Below, one piece after another: positions 1 to 7,458 of a DNA stretch of 64,000 nucleotides (the stretch's first letter is position 1; each line of letters starts with the position of its first letter). Location: positions 1 through 64,000 of the forward strand of contig NZ_LGSI01000072.1 in NCBI RefSeq assembly GCF_001698815.1, written 5' to 3'. Source of the DNA: Pseudomonas syringae (GTDB lineage Bacteria > Pseudomonadota > Gammaproteobacteria > Pseudomonadales > Pseudomonadaceae). A model generated the notes under the pieces. That model saw nothing but the letters and a program-made list of their open reading frames with translations. It was not told the origin of the DNA and made no database searches. The position numbers and the translations under genes were made by a program.

Positions 1-90
1 AGGACCGGACTTGTCCGGGAAAGCGTCGGGCCTGCCGAGGAAAATCTTCAGCGCTTGCACCGGCGTCTTCGGGGACAAGTCCCCTCCTAC
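1..90. repeat. REP pair (REPIN), cut by window start
   Basis: Two inverted REP arms: the first reads AGGACCGGACTTGTCCGGG and the second is the GGGGACAAGTCCCC type ending in CTCCTAC at position 90. The arms are of two different subtypes and about 45 bases lie between them. The left edge may continue outside the window. Confidence 0.75.
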
Positions 91-164
91 AGGAATCGCG
101 GACTCGGCTTGCTCCGGGCGATACTCCTGGGTTATCACCGTATGTATTTTTTTGATTAGACGGT

Positions 165-187
165 TATCACTCGACCTTTGATAGTGA
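165..187. promoter_or_regulatory. candidate operator TATCACT-N11-AGTGA
   Basis: TATCACT (165-171) and AGTGA (183-187) form a dyad with exactly 11 bases between, the T-N11-A layout of LysR-type sites. The same layout recurs at 3799-3821 before the dehydratase of the same cluster. It lies about 45 bases before the transporter start. The regulator is not in the window; assignment to the LysR family is inference. Confidence 0.45.
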
Positions 188-205
188 CCGCCAGCTTCAC
201 TCGAC

Positions 206-224
206 AAAAACAATAATTCGAGGT
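206..224 (+). promoter_or_regulatory. Crc/Hfq-like A-rich motif next to the RBS
   Basis: AAAAACAATAA (206-216) precedes the Shine-Dalgarno CGAGGT (219-224) of the MFS gene. It fits the AAnAAnAA pattern bound by Hfq with Crc in Pseudomonas catabolite repression. Binding is inferred from pattern and position only. Confidence 0.45.
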
Positions 225-231
225 ACGCACA

Positions 232-1581
232 ATGGCTCGCTCCAGTGCCCCCGCGCATCTGCCCCATGCAGGTGTCAGCTCCGCTGTCTCTGATCCTGCG
301 CTTGCAACCACCGCCCGAGCCACTTCGGTGCGCTGGCGGATCTTTGCAATCATCTTCCTGCTGACCATGGTCAACCTGATCGACCGCGTATCGCTGTCCA
401 TCGCGATGCCGACCATCGCCAAGGAATTCACCTTGTCGCCCGCCATGCAGGGCCTGATCCTCAGCAGCTTCTTCTGGGCCTACGCGCTGCTGCAGATTCC
501 TGGCGGCTGGATGATCGACCGCTTCGGCCCGCGTCGGGTCATCACCTGGTCCACCGGTTTGTGGGGCGCGTTTCAAGTGCTCGCCGGTTTCGCCACGGGC
601 GGCGCATCGTTGCTGTTTGCGCGGATGTTTCTTGGCGCAGCTGAAGCACCATTGTTCCCGTCCGGCGGCAAGCTGATTTCTCTTTGGCTGGCACCGAGCG
701 AGCGCAGCCGGGGCGCGGTGATGATGGACAGCGGCAGCCCACTGGGCGTGGCGCTGGGTGGTTTGATCATTGCGTATCTGATTGCGACCCTCGATTCCTG
801 GCGCATGGCCTTTGTCATCGCCGGGATCGCGACCTTACTGTTGGGCTGGGTCTCGTGGCGTTACCTGCGTGATGATCCGTCGGTGCATCCACAGGTCAAT
901 CAGGCCGAACTGGACAAAATCAACGCCGGCCGCGCTACTCCGGCCGCCGAAGCGGCGCGGGCGCCAGTCAAAGGTTTGGGTATTGCGGCTCGCTCGCTGA
1001 CCGGTCTGCTGGTCGGACGCTCCAGTTGGGCCATGGTGTATTTCGGCTTGCTGACCTGGGGGCCGAGCTATCTGGCTCAGGCACGCGGCTTTGATATCAA
1101 GGGCATCGGCTTCGCCACCTTCGTGATCTTCATCTTTGGCTCGCTGGGCTCTCTGACTGGCGGCTTCCTGTGTGACGGGTTGATTCGCCGAGGTGTGCGT
1201 CGTGGCCTGGCGGTTAAAGGTCTGCTGACGTTCTCTGGCCTGATTGCCCTTGGCGCGCTGTTGTTGCTGCCGACCCTGACCAATCCAATCGGTGCCGTGG
1301 CGTTGCTGGCCATGACCGCGTTCTTCCTGATGTGGGGCAGCTTGTACTGGAGTTTCCCGGCATTGCTGGCGGCACCGGCCCGCGTCGGTCTGATCGGCGG
1401 GGTAATGAACCTGGCGGGCAGCGTCGGCGGGATCTTCGTGCCGATTCTGGTGGGTCTGATCCTGCAATTCTTCGGCGGTTTCGGCGCGGTGCTGGCGTTC
1501 TTCGCGGTGTGCGCGGCGCTGTTTGTCCTGGCCACGCTGTTTATCAGCCTGGACGGCCAACGTGAGGTGACGGATGTCTGA
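232..1581 (+). CDS. MFS transporter, probable sugar-acid/anion:cation symporter
   Basis: Inner-membrane major facilitator of 449 residues with about 12 hydrophobic segments. A roughly 33-residue polar N-terminus precedes the first segment (starting near WRIFAIIFLL). The loop after the second segment carries the MFS signature GGWMIDRFGPRR (about residues 91-102). Resemblance is to the ACS family (glucarate, galactonate and similar uptake). The ATG follows CGAGGT at proper spacing. The 3' end overlaps the amidohydrolase gene by 8 bases, so the two are cotranscribed. Judging by the neighbours it should import the substrate of the downstream enzymes; which acid or sugar cannot be read from the sequence. 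Confidence 0.85.
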   Translation: MARSSAPAHLPHAGVSSAVSDPALATTARATSVRWRIFAIIFLLTMVNLIDRVSLSIAMPTIAKEFTLSPAMQGLILSSFFWAYALLQIPGGWMIDRFGPRRVITWSTGLWGAFQVLAGFATGGASLLFARMFLGAAEAPLFPSGGKLISLWLAPSERSRGAVMMDSGSPLGVALGGLIIAYLIATLDSWRMAFVIAGIATLLLGWVSWRYLRDDPSVHPQVNQAELDKINAGRATPAAEAARAPVKGLGIAARSLTGLLVGRSSWAMVYFGLLTWGPSYLAQARGFDIKGIGFATFVIFIFGSLGSLTGGFLCDGLIRRGVRRGLAVKGLLTFSGLIALGALLLLPTLTNPIGAVALLAMTAFFLMWGSLYWSFPALLAAPARVGLIGGVMNLAGSVGGIFVPILVGLILQFFGGFGAVLAFFAVCAALFVLATLFISLDGQREVTDV

Positions 1582-2542
1582 GTCAGCCTCTCAACCCTAC
1601 GACGGGCCAATCGTCGATGCTCATCATCATTTCTGGGATCCGCAGGCCAATTACCACCCATGGCTCGCCGAGGGCGCGAACATCCCGTTTCGCTACGGCG
1701 ATTACTCGGCGATCAAGCGTCGTTACCTGCCGCCGGAGTACTTTGCCGATGCTGGCGTGCATCAGGTGGTGCAGACCGTCTATGTCGAAACCGAATGGGA
1801 CCCCAGCGATCCCATCGGCGAAACCCGCTTCGTCGAGCAACTGACCGCGCGATATGGCGTACCCAACGCTGTCGTCGCCCAAGCCTGGCTCGACCATCCG
1901 GATGCAGTCGACCTGCTGCGCGCGCAGGCGGCCTTCAACTGTGTGCGCAGCGTGCGCCACAAACCTGAAGGCCCGACCTCGCCGCAAACGGTCGGCAGCG
2001 AACTCAGCCTGATGAGCGATGAACACTGGCGTCGCAGTTTTGCTGCGTTGCACGGCTTGGGCCTGCACTTCGATTTGCAGACGCCTTGGTGGAATTTGCC
2101 CGAAGCCGAGCGGCTGGCGCGGGATTTCCCCGAGACTACGATCATTCTCAATCACGCCGGTCTGCCATCGGACCGCAGCGAGCAAGGGCTGGCTGGCTGG
2201 CATGCGGCGATGAGTCGCCTGGCCGAACAGCCCAACGTGATGGTGAAGATTTCCGGTCTTGGCCAGCGCGACAAACCTTGGCGCGCCGAAGACAACGCCT
2301 GGATCGTGGGCGAAATCATCGCCATGTTCGGCGCCGACCGGGCGATGTTCGCCAGTAACTTTCCGGTGGACAGCCTGTGCGGCTCGTTCGACGACATTTA
2401 CAGCGGCTTCAAGCAGATCGTCCGCGACCTGCCTGACGCCGAGCAAGAGCAGCTTTTCTACAGCAATGCGCGACGTATCTACCGTTGCGAGCCTTCAGCC
2501 ACCGAGCAGACGTGGCCCGAACAGATGAGGAATCAAGCATGA
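1574..2542 (+). CDS. amidohydrolase family protein (COG3618, lactonase-like)
   Basis: A 322-residue TIM-barrel amidohydrolase of the Amidohydro_2 type, whose characterised relatives open sugar lactones (fucono-/rhamnono-lactonases) or 2-pyrone-4,6-dicarboxylate. The N-terminal signature DAHHHFWDP (residues 15-23) supplies the HxH motif, and NHAGLP marks a later barrel strand. Near the C-terminus ASNFPVD stands where many relatives have SDWP, so an Asn (residue 262) occupies the usual Asp position. It overlaps the MFS gene by 8 bases and the next gene by 4 (ATGA). Together with a dehydrogenase and a sugar-acid dehydratase, a lactonase role is the best reading; the substrate is unknown. Confidence 0.8.
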   Translation: MSESASQPYDGPIVDAHHHFWDPQANYHPWLAEGANIPFRYGDYSAIKRRYLPPEYFADAGVHQVVQTVYVETEWDPSDPIGETRFVEQLTARYGVPNAVVAQAWLDHPDAVDLLRAQAAFNCVRSVRHKPEGPTSPQTVGSELSLMSDEHWRRSFAALHGLGLHFDLQTPWWNLPEAERLARDFPETTIILNHAGLPSDRSEQGLAGWHAAMSRLAEQPNVMVKISGLGQRDKPWRAEDNAWIVGEIIAMFGADRAMFASNFPVDSLCGSFDDIYSGFKQIVRDLPDAEQEQLFYSNARRIYRCEPSATEQTWPEQMRNQA

Positions 2543-3543
2543 ACAAGACCCGAATCGCGATGGTATTGGGCGACCCGGCCGGCATCGGCCCGGAACTGAT
2601 CGCCCGCCTGCTGGCCCAGCCGGAGGTGCGCAGCCAGGCGCAGGTGATCCTGATCGCCGATGAAGCCGAGATGCAGCGCGGCATGCAGATCGCCGGCAAG
2701 GAGTTTCCGTATCGTCACGTGACGTCGCTGGAAAACCTCGATTTCAGCGACGACACGCCGCTGTTCTACAATTTTCGTGGCGCTACCGAAGGCGAATTCG
2801 CCCGCAGCGAAGCCAGTGTCAAAGGTGGGCAATATTGCCTGGATACCTTGAAAATCGCTGTCGAACTGACCGCCGCGAAGACCACCGATGCAGTGCTGTT
2901 CGGGCCGCTGAACAAGACGTCGCTGCACATGGCGGGCATGGCGCACAACGACGAGCTGCACTGGTTCGCCGAATTACTGGGCTTCGACGGGCCGTTCTGC
3001 GAATTCAACGTGCTGGATAATCTGTGGACTTCACGGGTGACCTCCCATGTTGCGTTGTCCGCCGTGCCGGGCATGCTCAGTCAGCCGCGGGTAATTGAAG
3101 CCATTCGCCTGATTGACACCGCGCTCAAGCGCAACGGCCTGCAACGCCCACGCATCGGCGTCTGCGGCTTGAATCCGCACAACGGCGACAACGGCTCGTT
3201 CGGCCGAGAAGAGCTGGACATCATCGGTCCGGCGGTCAAGACCGCACAGGAACAGGGCATTGCCGTCGATGGGCCGTATCCCGGCGACACGATATTTCTC
3301 AAGGTGCAGGGCGATGCCAGCGCGTTCGACGCGGTGGTGACCATGTATCACGACCAGGGCCAGATCGCGATCAAGTTAATGGGCTTCTCCCGTGGCGTGA
3401 CCGTGCAGGGCGGCTTGCCGATCCCGATCACCACGCCTGCCCACGGCACCGCTTTCGACATCGCCGGCCAAGGCAAGGCCAACGTCGGTGCGATCCGCCA
3501 AGCCTTCGAAATCGCCTGCCGGATGGGCCGCAGTTCGTATTGA
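2539..3543 (+). CDS. pdxA2: PdxA-family NAD-dependent dehydrogenase (PdxA2-like)
   Basis: A 334-residue protein of the 4-hydroxythreonine-4-phosphate dehydrogenase family. Conserved blocks are LGDPAGIGPEL (residues 10-20), FGPLNK, GLNPHNGDNG and MYHDQGQ. His170, His214 and His271 match the three metal-binding histidines of PdxA. The start is the ATG overlapping the preceding stop as ATGA. The housekeeping pdxA of Pseudomonas normally sits by ksgA, so this is a paralogue. PdxA2 acts on 4-phospho-threonate or -erythronate after the kinase DtnK, but no such kinase is in this cluster; other family members oxidise non-phosphorylated diols. Here oxidation of a sugar-acid intermediate is inferred. 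A terminator-like hairpin follows. Confidence 0.82.
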   Translation: MNKTRIAMVLGDPAGIGPELIARLLAQPEVRSQAQVILIADEAEMQRGMQIAGKEFPYRHVTSLENLDFSDDTPLFYNFRGATEGEFARSEASVKGGQYCLDTLKIAVELTAAKTTDAVLFGPLNKTSLHMAGMAHNDELHWFAELLGFDGPFCEFNVLDNLWTSRVTSHVALSAVPGMLSQPRVIEAIRLIDTALKRNGLQRPRIGVCGLNPHNGDNGSFGREELDIIGPAVKTAQEQGIAVDGPYPGDTIFLKVQGDASAFDAVVTMYHDQGQIAIKLMGFSRGVTVQGGLPIPITTPAHGTAFDIAGQGKANVGAIRQAFEIACRMGRSSY

Positions 3544-3561
3544 CTCAACCCGCAGTTTTTT

Positions 3562-3602
3562 TGCCGCAGAACGGTTTGCATAACGTTTTGCGGTTTTTTT
3601 TG
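3562..3602 (+). terminator. Rho-independent terminator after the pdxA2-like gene
   Basis: CCGCAGAACG pairs with CGTTTTGCGG (9 of 10) over a loop of about 10 bases and is followed by eight T. It ends the transporter-lactonase-dehydrogenase unit, so the dehydratase downstream probably has its own promoter. Confidence 0.75.
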
Positions 3603-3623
3603 CGGCTGGATTTTGTCCTCATC

Positions 3624-3739
3624 CGTAGGAGCGGCTTTAGCCGCGAGGGCTGCGAGGGCTTGCTCCCGGCTAAAGCCGGTCCTACGAGCCGGTCCTACGA
3701 GCTGGTCCTACGAGCTGGTCCCATGAGCCGGTCCTGCGG
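3624..3739. repeat. REP pair with five tandem 13-base tail copies
   Basis: The left arm GTAGGAGCGGCTTTAGCCGC pairs with GGCTAAAGCCGGTCCTAC. From 3675 the end of the right arm is repeated five times as 13-mers: GCCGGTCCTACGA twice, GCTGGTCCTACGA, GCTGGTCCCATGA and GCCGGTCCTGCGG. A similar 12-base array grows from a REP at 38475. Confidence 0.85.
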
Positions 3740-3798
3740 ATTGAACGGCGTCCGATAACCTTCACCGCCAAGATCCGAATTTACCGATCACCACTGGC

Positions 3799-3822
3799 TA
3801 TCACTGGATACCCATAAGTGAT
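3799..3822. promoter_or_regulatory. candidate operator TATCACT-N11-AGTGAT
   Basis: ATCACT and AGTGAT are perfect inverted repeats separated by 11 bases (3806-3816), the same spacing as at 165-187 before the transporter. It lies about 115 bases before the dehydratase start. Sharing of the motif suggests one regulator for both units. Confidence 0.5.
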
Positions 3823-3936
3823 TAGCCGACGACTCACGCAACTGGCTAAATTTCCCCATCGACTTAGTCGACCAACAACTACAAAAAGCCGGTCCAGCGC
3901 CATGCAGGACATACCGGCGCATTAGGGAAATCATCC

Positions 3937-5112
3937 ATGAAAATCAAATCGATCCGTACCCGTGTCTTTGAATGGAAAGGCAAGGTCGTTCCTCCTCAGG
4001 CGCATTTCTGCACCAACGCCAGTGACATCCTGTTCGAACGCGGCGACGCCATGGGCTCGTTCCGGTTTCACGGCTGGCTGGTGGTGGAAGTCGAAACCGA
4101 CACCGGTCTGGTCGGCATCGGCAACTGCGCGCTGGCGCCACGGGTTGCCAAGGAAATCATCGACACTTACCTCGCGCCTATCGCCATCGGTGAAGACCCG
4201 TTCGATAACGAGTACATCTGGCAGAAAATGTATCGCCAGAGCCACGCCTGGGGTCGCAAAGGTATCGGCATGGCGGCCATTTCGGCGATCGACATCGCCA
4301 TTTGGGACATCATGGGCAAGGCCGTGAACAAGCCGGTTTTCAAATTGCTCGGTGGCCGCACCAAAGAGAAAATCTGGACCTACGCTTCCAAGCTGTACGC
4401 CAACGACAACCTCGACCTGTTCCTTGAGGAAGCTCAGGGTTATCTGAATCAGGGCTTCACGGCGCTGAAAATGCGCTTTGGTTACGGCCCGAAAGACGGC
4501 CCGGCGGGCATGCGCAAAAACATCGAGCAAGTGCGCGCCCTGCGTGAACTGGCCGGTCCCGACGTGGACATCATGCTTGAGTGCTACATGGGCTGGACCC
4601 TGGAATACGCGCGCCGCATGTTGCCGAAACTCGCCGAATTCGAGCCGCGCTGGCTGGAAGAACCGGTGATCGCCGACGATATCGAAGGCTACATCGAGCT
4701 GAAGAAGATGGGCATCATGCCGATCTCCGGCGGCGAGCATGAATTCACGTCCTACGGCTTCAAAGACCTGCTGGAACGCCGCGCCATCGACGTCATCCAG
4801 TACGACACCAACCGCGTCGGCGGCATCACCGCCGCGCGTAAGATCAACGCCATGGCCGAAGCCTGGTCCGTGCCGGTCATCCCCCACGCCGGTCAGATGC
4901 ACAACTACCACCTGACCATGTCCACCACCGCGTCGCCAATGGCCGAATTCTTCCCGGTGTTCGATGTGGAGGTCGGCAATGAACTGTTCTATTACGTGTT
5001 CAAGGGCGAACCGCAGCCGGTCAACGGCTACATCCAGCTGGACGACGACAAGCCAGGGCTGGGCCTGGAGATCTCCGACGAGTATTTGAGCGACTTCAAT
5101 ATTATTGAGTAA
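3937..5112 (+). CDS. enolase-superfamily sugar-acid dehydratase (rhamnonate dehydratase-like)
   Basis: A 391-residue mandelate racemase/muconate lactonising enzyme relative. By superfamily alignment the metal ligands are Glu215 (LECYMGW), Glu241 or Glu242 (WLEEPV) and Glu267 (SGGEHEF). Asp290 (QYDTNRVGG) and His317 (PHAGQMHNYH) form the His-Asp dyad typical of L-rhamnonate dehydratase, with Lys178/Arg180 opposite. The loop GYGPKDGPAGMRK also resembles that enzyme. Such enzymes remove water from an acid sugar to give a 2-keto-3-deoxy acid. The first metal ligand is Glu where Asp is nearly universal. No convincing lone RBS beyond AGGGAAA. Substrate unknown. Confidence 0.82.
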   Translation: MKIKSIRTRVFEWKGKVVPPQAHFCTNASDILFERGDAMGSFRFHGWLVVEVETDTGLVGIGNCALAPRVAKEIIDTYLAPIAIGEDPFDNEYIWQKMYRQSHAWGRKGIGMAAISAIDIAIWDIMGKAVNKPVFKLLGGRTKEKIWTYASKLYANDNLDLFLEEAQGYLNQGFTALKMRFGYGPKDGPAGMRKNIEQVRALRELAGPDVDIMLECYMGWTLEYARRMLPKLAEFEPRWLEEPVIADDIEGYIELKKMGIMPISGGEHEFTSYGFKDLLERRAIDVIQYDTNRVGGITAARKINAMAEAWSVPVIPHAGQMHNYHLTMSTTASPMAEFFPVFDVEVGNELFYYVFKGEPQPVNGYIQLDDDKPGLGLEISDEYLSDFNIIE

Positions 5113-5120
5113 CCAATTCT

Positions 5121-5208
5121 GTAGGAGCGAGGCTTGCCCGCGAACCCTGCGCCTCGGTAGGGCAGGCACACCGCGTTTTTGTTCTTCGCGGGCAAGCCTC
5201 GCTCCAAC
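5121..5208. repeat. REPIN, GAGGCTTGCCCGCG family
   Basis: Inverted arms GGAGCGAGGCTTGCCCGCGA and GCGGGCAAGCCTCGCTCC flank a spacer that contains GCGCCTCGG and ACCGCGT. The spacer resembles those at 23038-23125 and (inverted) 37177-37264. Confidence 0.9.
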
Positions 5209-5232
5209 GAATCGTTGTCTGGAGATTAATTC

Positions 5233-6228
5233 ATGCGCCTGATCCAGTTTGAAACCCCATCCGGCCAGCGTCAGGTCGGTGTCGTCGATGGCGAGCGTCT
5301 CGACGTGGTCCGCAATACCCAAAGCACTCGCGAACTGGCCCTTGCCGCCATTCGTGGGCAACGCAGCCTGCAGGATGAAGTCGCCAGCCGTGGCACCGAA
5401 GCCGGTCCGGACTACAGCGCGTTGCTGCATAACCGACAAATCCTGCCGCCGCTGGACCACGAAGACCCGGCCCATTGCCTGATCAGCGGCACCGGCCTCA
5501 CGCACCTGGGCAGCGCCTCGGCCCGGGACAAGATGCACCAGCATGACGGTCAGGTCGAAGCGGGCATGACCGACACCATGAAAATCTTCAAATGGGGCAT
5601 CGAAGGCGGCAAGCCCGCAGCAGGGCAGGTCGGTGCGCAGCCGGAATGGTTCTACAAGGGAGACGGCAGCATCGTCGTGCGGCCTGGAGCTGATTTTCCG
5701 GTGCCAGCGTTTGCCGAAGATGCCGGGGAAGAACCCGAGCTGACCGGCCTGTATGTGATTGGCGACGACGGCCAGCCGTATCGCCTGGGTTATGCGCTGG
5801 GCAACGAGTTTTCCGATCACGTCATGGAACGGCGCAATTACCTGTACCTGGCGCATTCCAAATTGCGCTTCTGCGCCTATGGTCCGGAATTACGGGTGGG
5901 CGAACTGCCGCGTCATCTGTCCGGCATGAGCCGTGTGCTACGCGATGGTCAGGTGTTGTGGGAAAAGGAATTTCTCAGCGGCGAAGACAACATGTGCCAC
6001 AGCCTGGCGAACCTTGAATACCACCACTTCAAGTACAGCCAGTTCCTGCGCCCTGGTGACGTGCACATTCATTACTTCGGCACGGCAACCCTGTCGTTTG
6101 CCGACGGGGTGAAAACCCAGCCCGGCGACCGCTTCCAGATCAGCCTCGACGCGTTCGGTGCGCCGTTGGAAAACGGTATCGGCGAAGGTGTGCGGGCGTT
6201 GGGGATAGGGCAGATAAAGGCGTTGTGA
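5233..6228 (+). CDS. AraD1/GguC family protein, fumarylacetoacetate-hydrolase-like fold
   Basis: A 331-residue member of the AraD1/GguC group, distantly related to fumarylacetoacetate hydrolases. It contains SGTGLTHLGSA (about residues 91-101) and a C-terminal half with GYALGNEFSDH and LSGEDNMCHSLANLEYHHF. Relatives sit in gene clusters for arabinose, galactose or sugar-acid catabolism and are thought to act on 2-keto-3-deoxy acids. The start follows TGGAGA. It is 120 bases downstream of the dehydratase with only a REPIN between, so cotranscription is possible. It would logically process the dehydratase product by hydration, dehydration or cleavage; the exact reaction is not evident. Confidence 0.75.
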   Translation: MRLIQFETPSGQRQVGVVDGERLDVVRNTQSTRELALAAIRGQRSLQDEVASRGTEAGPDYSALLHNRQILPPLDHEDPAHCLISGTGLTHLGSASARDKMHQHDGQVEAGMTDTMKIFKWGIEGGKPAAGQVGAQPEWFYKGDGSIVVRPGADFPVPAFAEDAGEEPELTGLYVIGDDGQPYRLGYALGNEFSDHVMERRNYLYLAHSKLRFCAYGPELRVGELPRHLSGMSRVLRDGQVLWEKEFLSGEDNMCHSLANLEYHHFKYSQFLRPGDVHIHYFGTATLSFADGVKTQPGDRFQISLDAFGAPLENGIGEGVRALGIGQIKAL

Positions 6229-6238
6229 ATGATGATCT

Positions 6239-6359
6239 GTAGGAGCCAGCTTGGTGGGAGCTAGCTTGCTAGCGAAGAGGTCGGTGAATCCGACACATCT
6301 TCGGGGCCTTAAACATAGCCTTCGCGAGCAAGCTCGCTCCCACCAAGCCTCGCTCCAAC
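6239..6359. repeat. composite (nested) REPIN
   Basis: Outer arms TAGGAGCCAGCTTGG and CCAAGCCTCGCTCCAAC enclose an inner pair, GGGAGCTAGCTTGCTAGCGAA and TTCGCGAGCAAGCTCGCTCCC. The left junction reads GCTTGGTG, as in the composites at 13502 and 59944. It ends three bases before the trmA stop codon. Confidence 0.75.
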
Positions 6360-6362
6360 GGG

Positions 6363-7448
6363 TTAACGCCTTACCAACAAAACCCCCGACTCCATGTGAT
6401 GGGTATACGGAAACTGGTCAAACAGTGCGCAGCGCTCGACACGATGGGTGTCGTGCAGTTGCGCGATGTTGGCGGCCAGGGTTTCCGGGTTGCAGGAGAT
6501 ATACAGGATGCGCTCGAAGCGCCGGGTCAGCTCGCAGGTGTCCGGGTCCATGCCGGCGCGCGGCGGGTCGACGAAGACGCTGCCAAACTCGTAGCTTTTC
6601 AAATCCACGCCATGCAGGCGACGGAACGGTCGTACTTCATTCAACGCCTGGGTCAGCTCTTCGGCCGAAAGACGCACCAGCGTGACGTTATCCACCGCGT
6701 TGTCCGCCAGATTGGCCAAGGCCGCATTCACCGAAGTCTTGCTGATTTCGGTGGCCAGCACTTTGCGCACTCGCGTCGCCAACGGCAGGGTGAAGTTGCC
6801 GTTGCCGCAATACAACTCCAGCAAGTCGTCATCCCGCGTGCCCAGCGCGTCGTAGGCCCAGTTGAGCATCTTCTGGTTCACCGTGCCGTTGGGCTGAGTG
6901 AACGCTCCTTCCGGCTGGCGATAGCTGAAGCTGCGTCCGGCGACGTCCAGTTCTTCGGTCACGTAGTCGCGGCCGATCACCAGACGCTGGCCCTTGGAAC
7001 GTCCGATCAGGCTGACGTCCAGTTCAGCGGCGAGTTTTTCGGCGGCAGCGGTCCACTCCTCGTCCAGCGGGCGGTGATAACACAAAGTGATCATCGCGTC
7101 GCCAGCCAGCGTGGTCAGGAAATCCACCTGAAACAGCTTGTGGCTCAGCACGCCGCTGGCTTCCCAGCGGTCGCGCAGCACCGGCATCAGCGCGTTGATG
7201 CGCGCGCTGGCAATCGGCAAACCTTGCAGCAGGATCGGCGTGCGATTGTCGCCGGGGGCGAACATCGCGTAGTGACGCTTCTGATCTTCACGCCACAGGC
7301 GAAACTCGGCACGCAGCCGGTAATGCTCGCGCGGCGAGTCAAACACCTGCGGCTCGGGTGCGTCGAACGGCGCCAGCAATTCACGCAGGCGCACGGCTTT
7401 CTCTGCGAGCTGACGGTCGTAGCTGGCAGGATCGAATGGAACGCTCAT
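6363..7448 (-). CDS. trmA: tRNA (uracil-5-)-methyltransferase TrmA
   Basis: SAM-dependent enzyme that forms 5-methyluridine at position 54 of tRNA, cytoplasmic. The 361 residues match the usual TrmA length. The N-terminal half has YRLRAEFRLW, typical of the family. The SAM motif is LLELYCGNGNFTLPLA, followed by VFVDPPRAGMD and the catalytic cysteine block ILYISCNPETL; the general-base Glu lies in the C-terminal HHMESGVLL. It begins only 10 bases after the permease stop on the same strand, so it is probably transcribed with it. A composite REPIN abuts its 3' end. Confidence 0.95.
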   Translation of the reverse strand: MSVPFDPASYDRQLAEKAVRLRELLAPFDAPEPQVFDSPREHYRLRAEFRLWREDQKRHYAMFAPGDNRTPILLQGLPIASARINALMPVLRDRWEASGVLSHKLFQVDFLTTLAGDAMITLCYHRPLDEEWTAAAEKLAAELDVSLIGRSKGQRLVIGRDYVTEELDVAGRSFSYRQPEGAFTQPNGTVNQKMLNWAYDALGTRDDDLLELYCGNGNFTLPLATRVRKVLATEISKTSVNAALANLADNAVDNVTLVRLSAEELTQALNEVRPFRRLHGVDLKSYEFGSVFVDPPRAGMDPDTCELTRRFERILYISCNPETLAANIAQLHDTHRVERCALFDQFPYTHHMESGVLLVRR

Positions 7449-7458
7449 TTAAGAAGAC

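Larger units (their letters stand above)
3544..3936. other. 393-base gap: terminator, REP array, operator, promoter region
   Basis: In order: terminator hairpin, REP pair with a 13-base tandem array (3624-3739), the TATCACT-N11-AGTGAT dyad (3799-3822), a small dyad TCGACTTAGTCGA (3859-3871), and the A-rich stretch AACAACTACAAAAA (3874-3887) before the dehydratase. No coding region seen. Confidence 0.6.

Noticed and set aside
156..446. Minus-strand frame overlapping the MFS start
   Set aside because: No RBS, no similarity, covers promoter and operator of the transporter.
3931..5856. Long open frame on the minus strand opposite the dehydratase and AraD1 genes
   Set aside because: It mirrors codon bias of two well-recognised plus-strand genes, spans their gap and REPIN, and has no family features.
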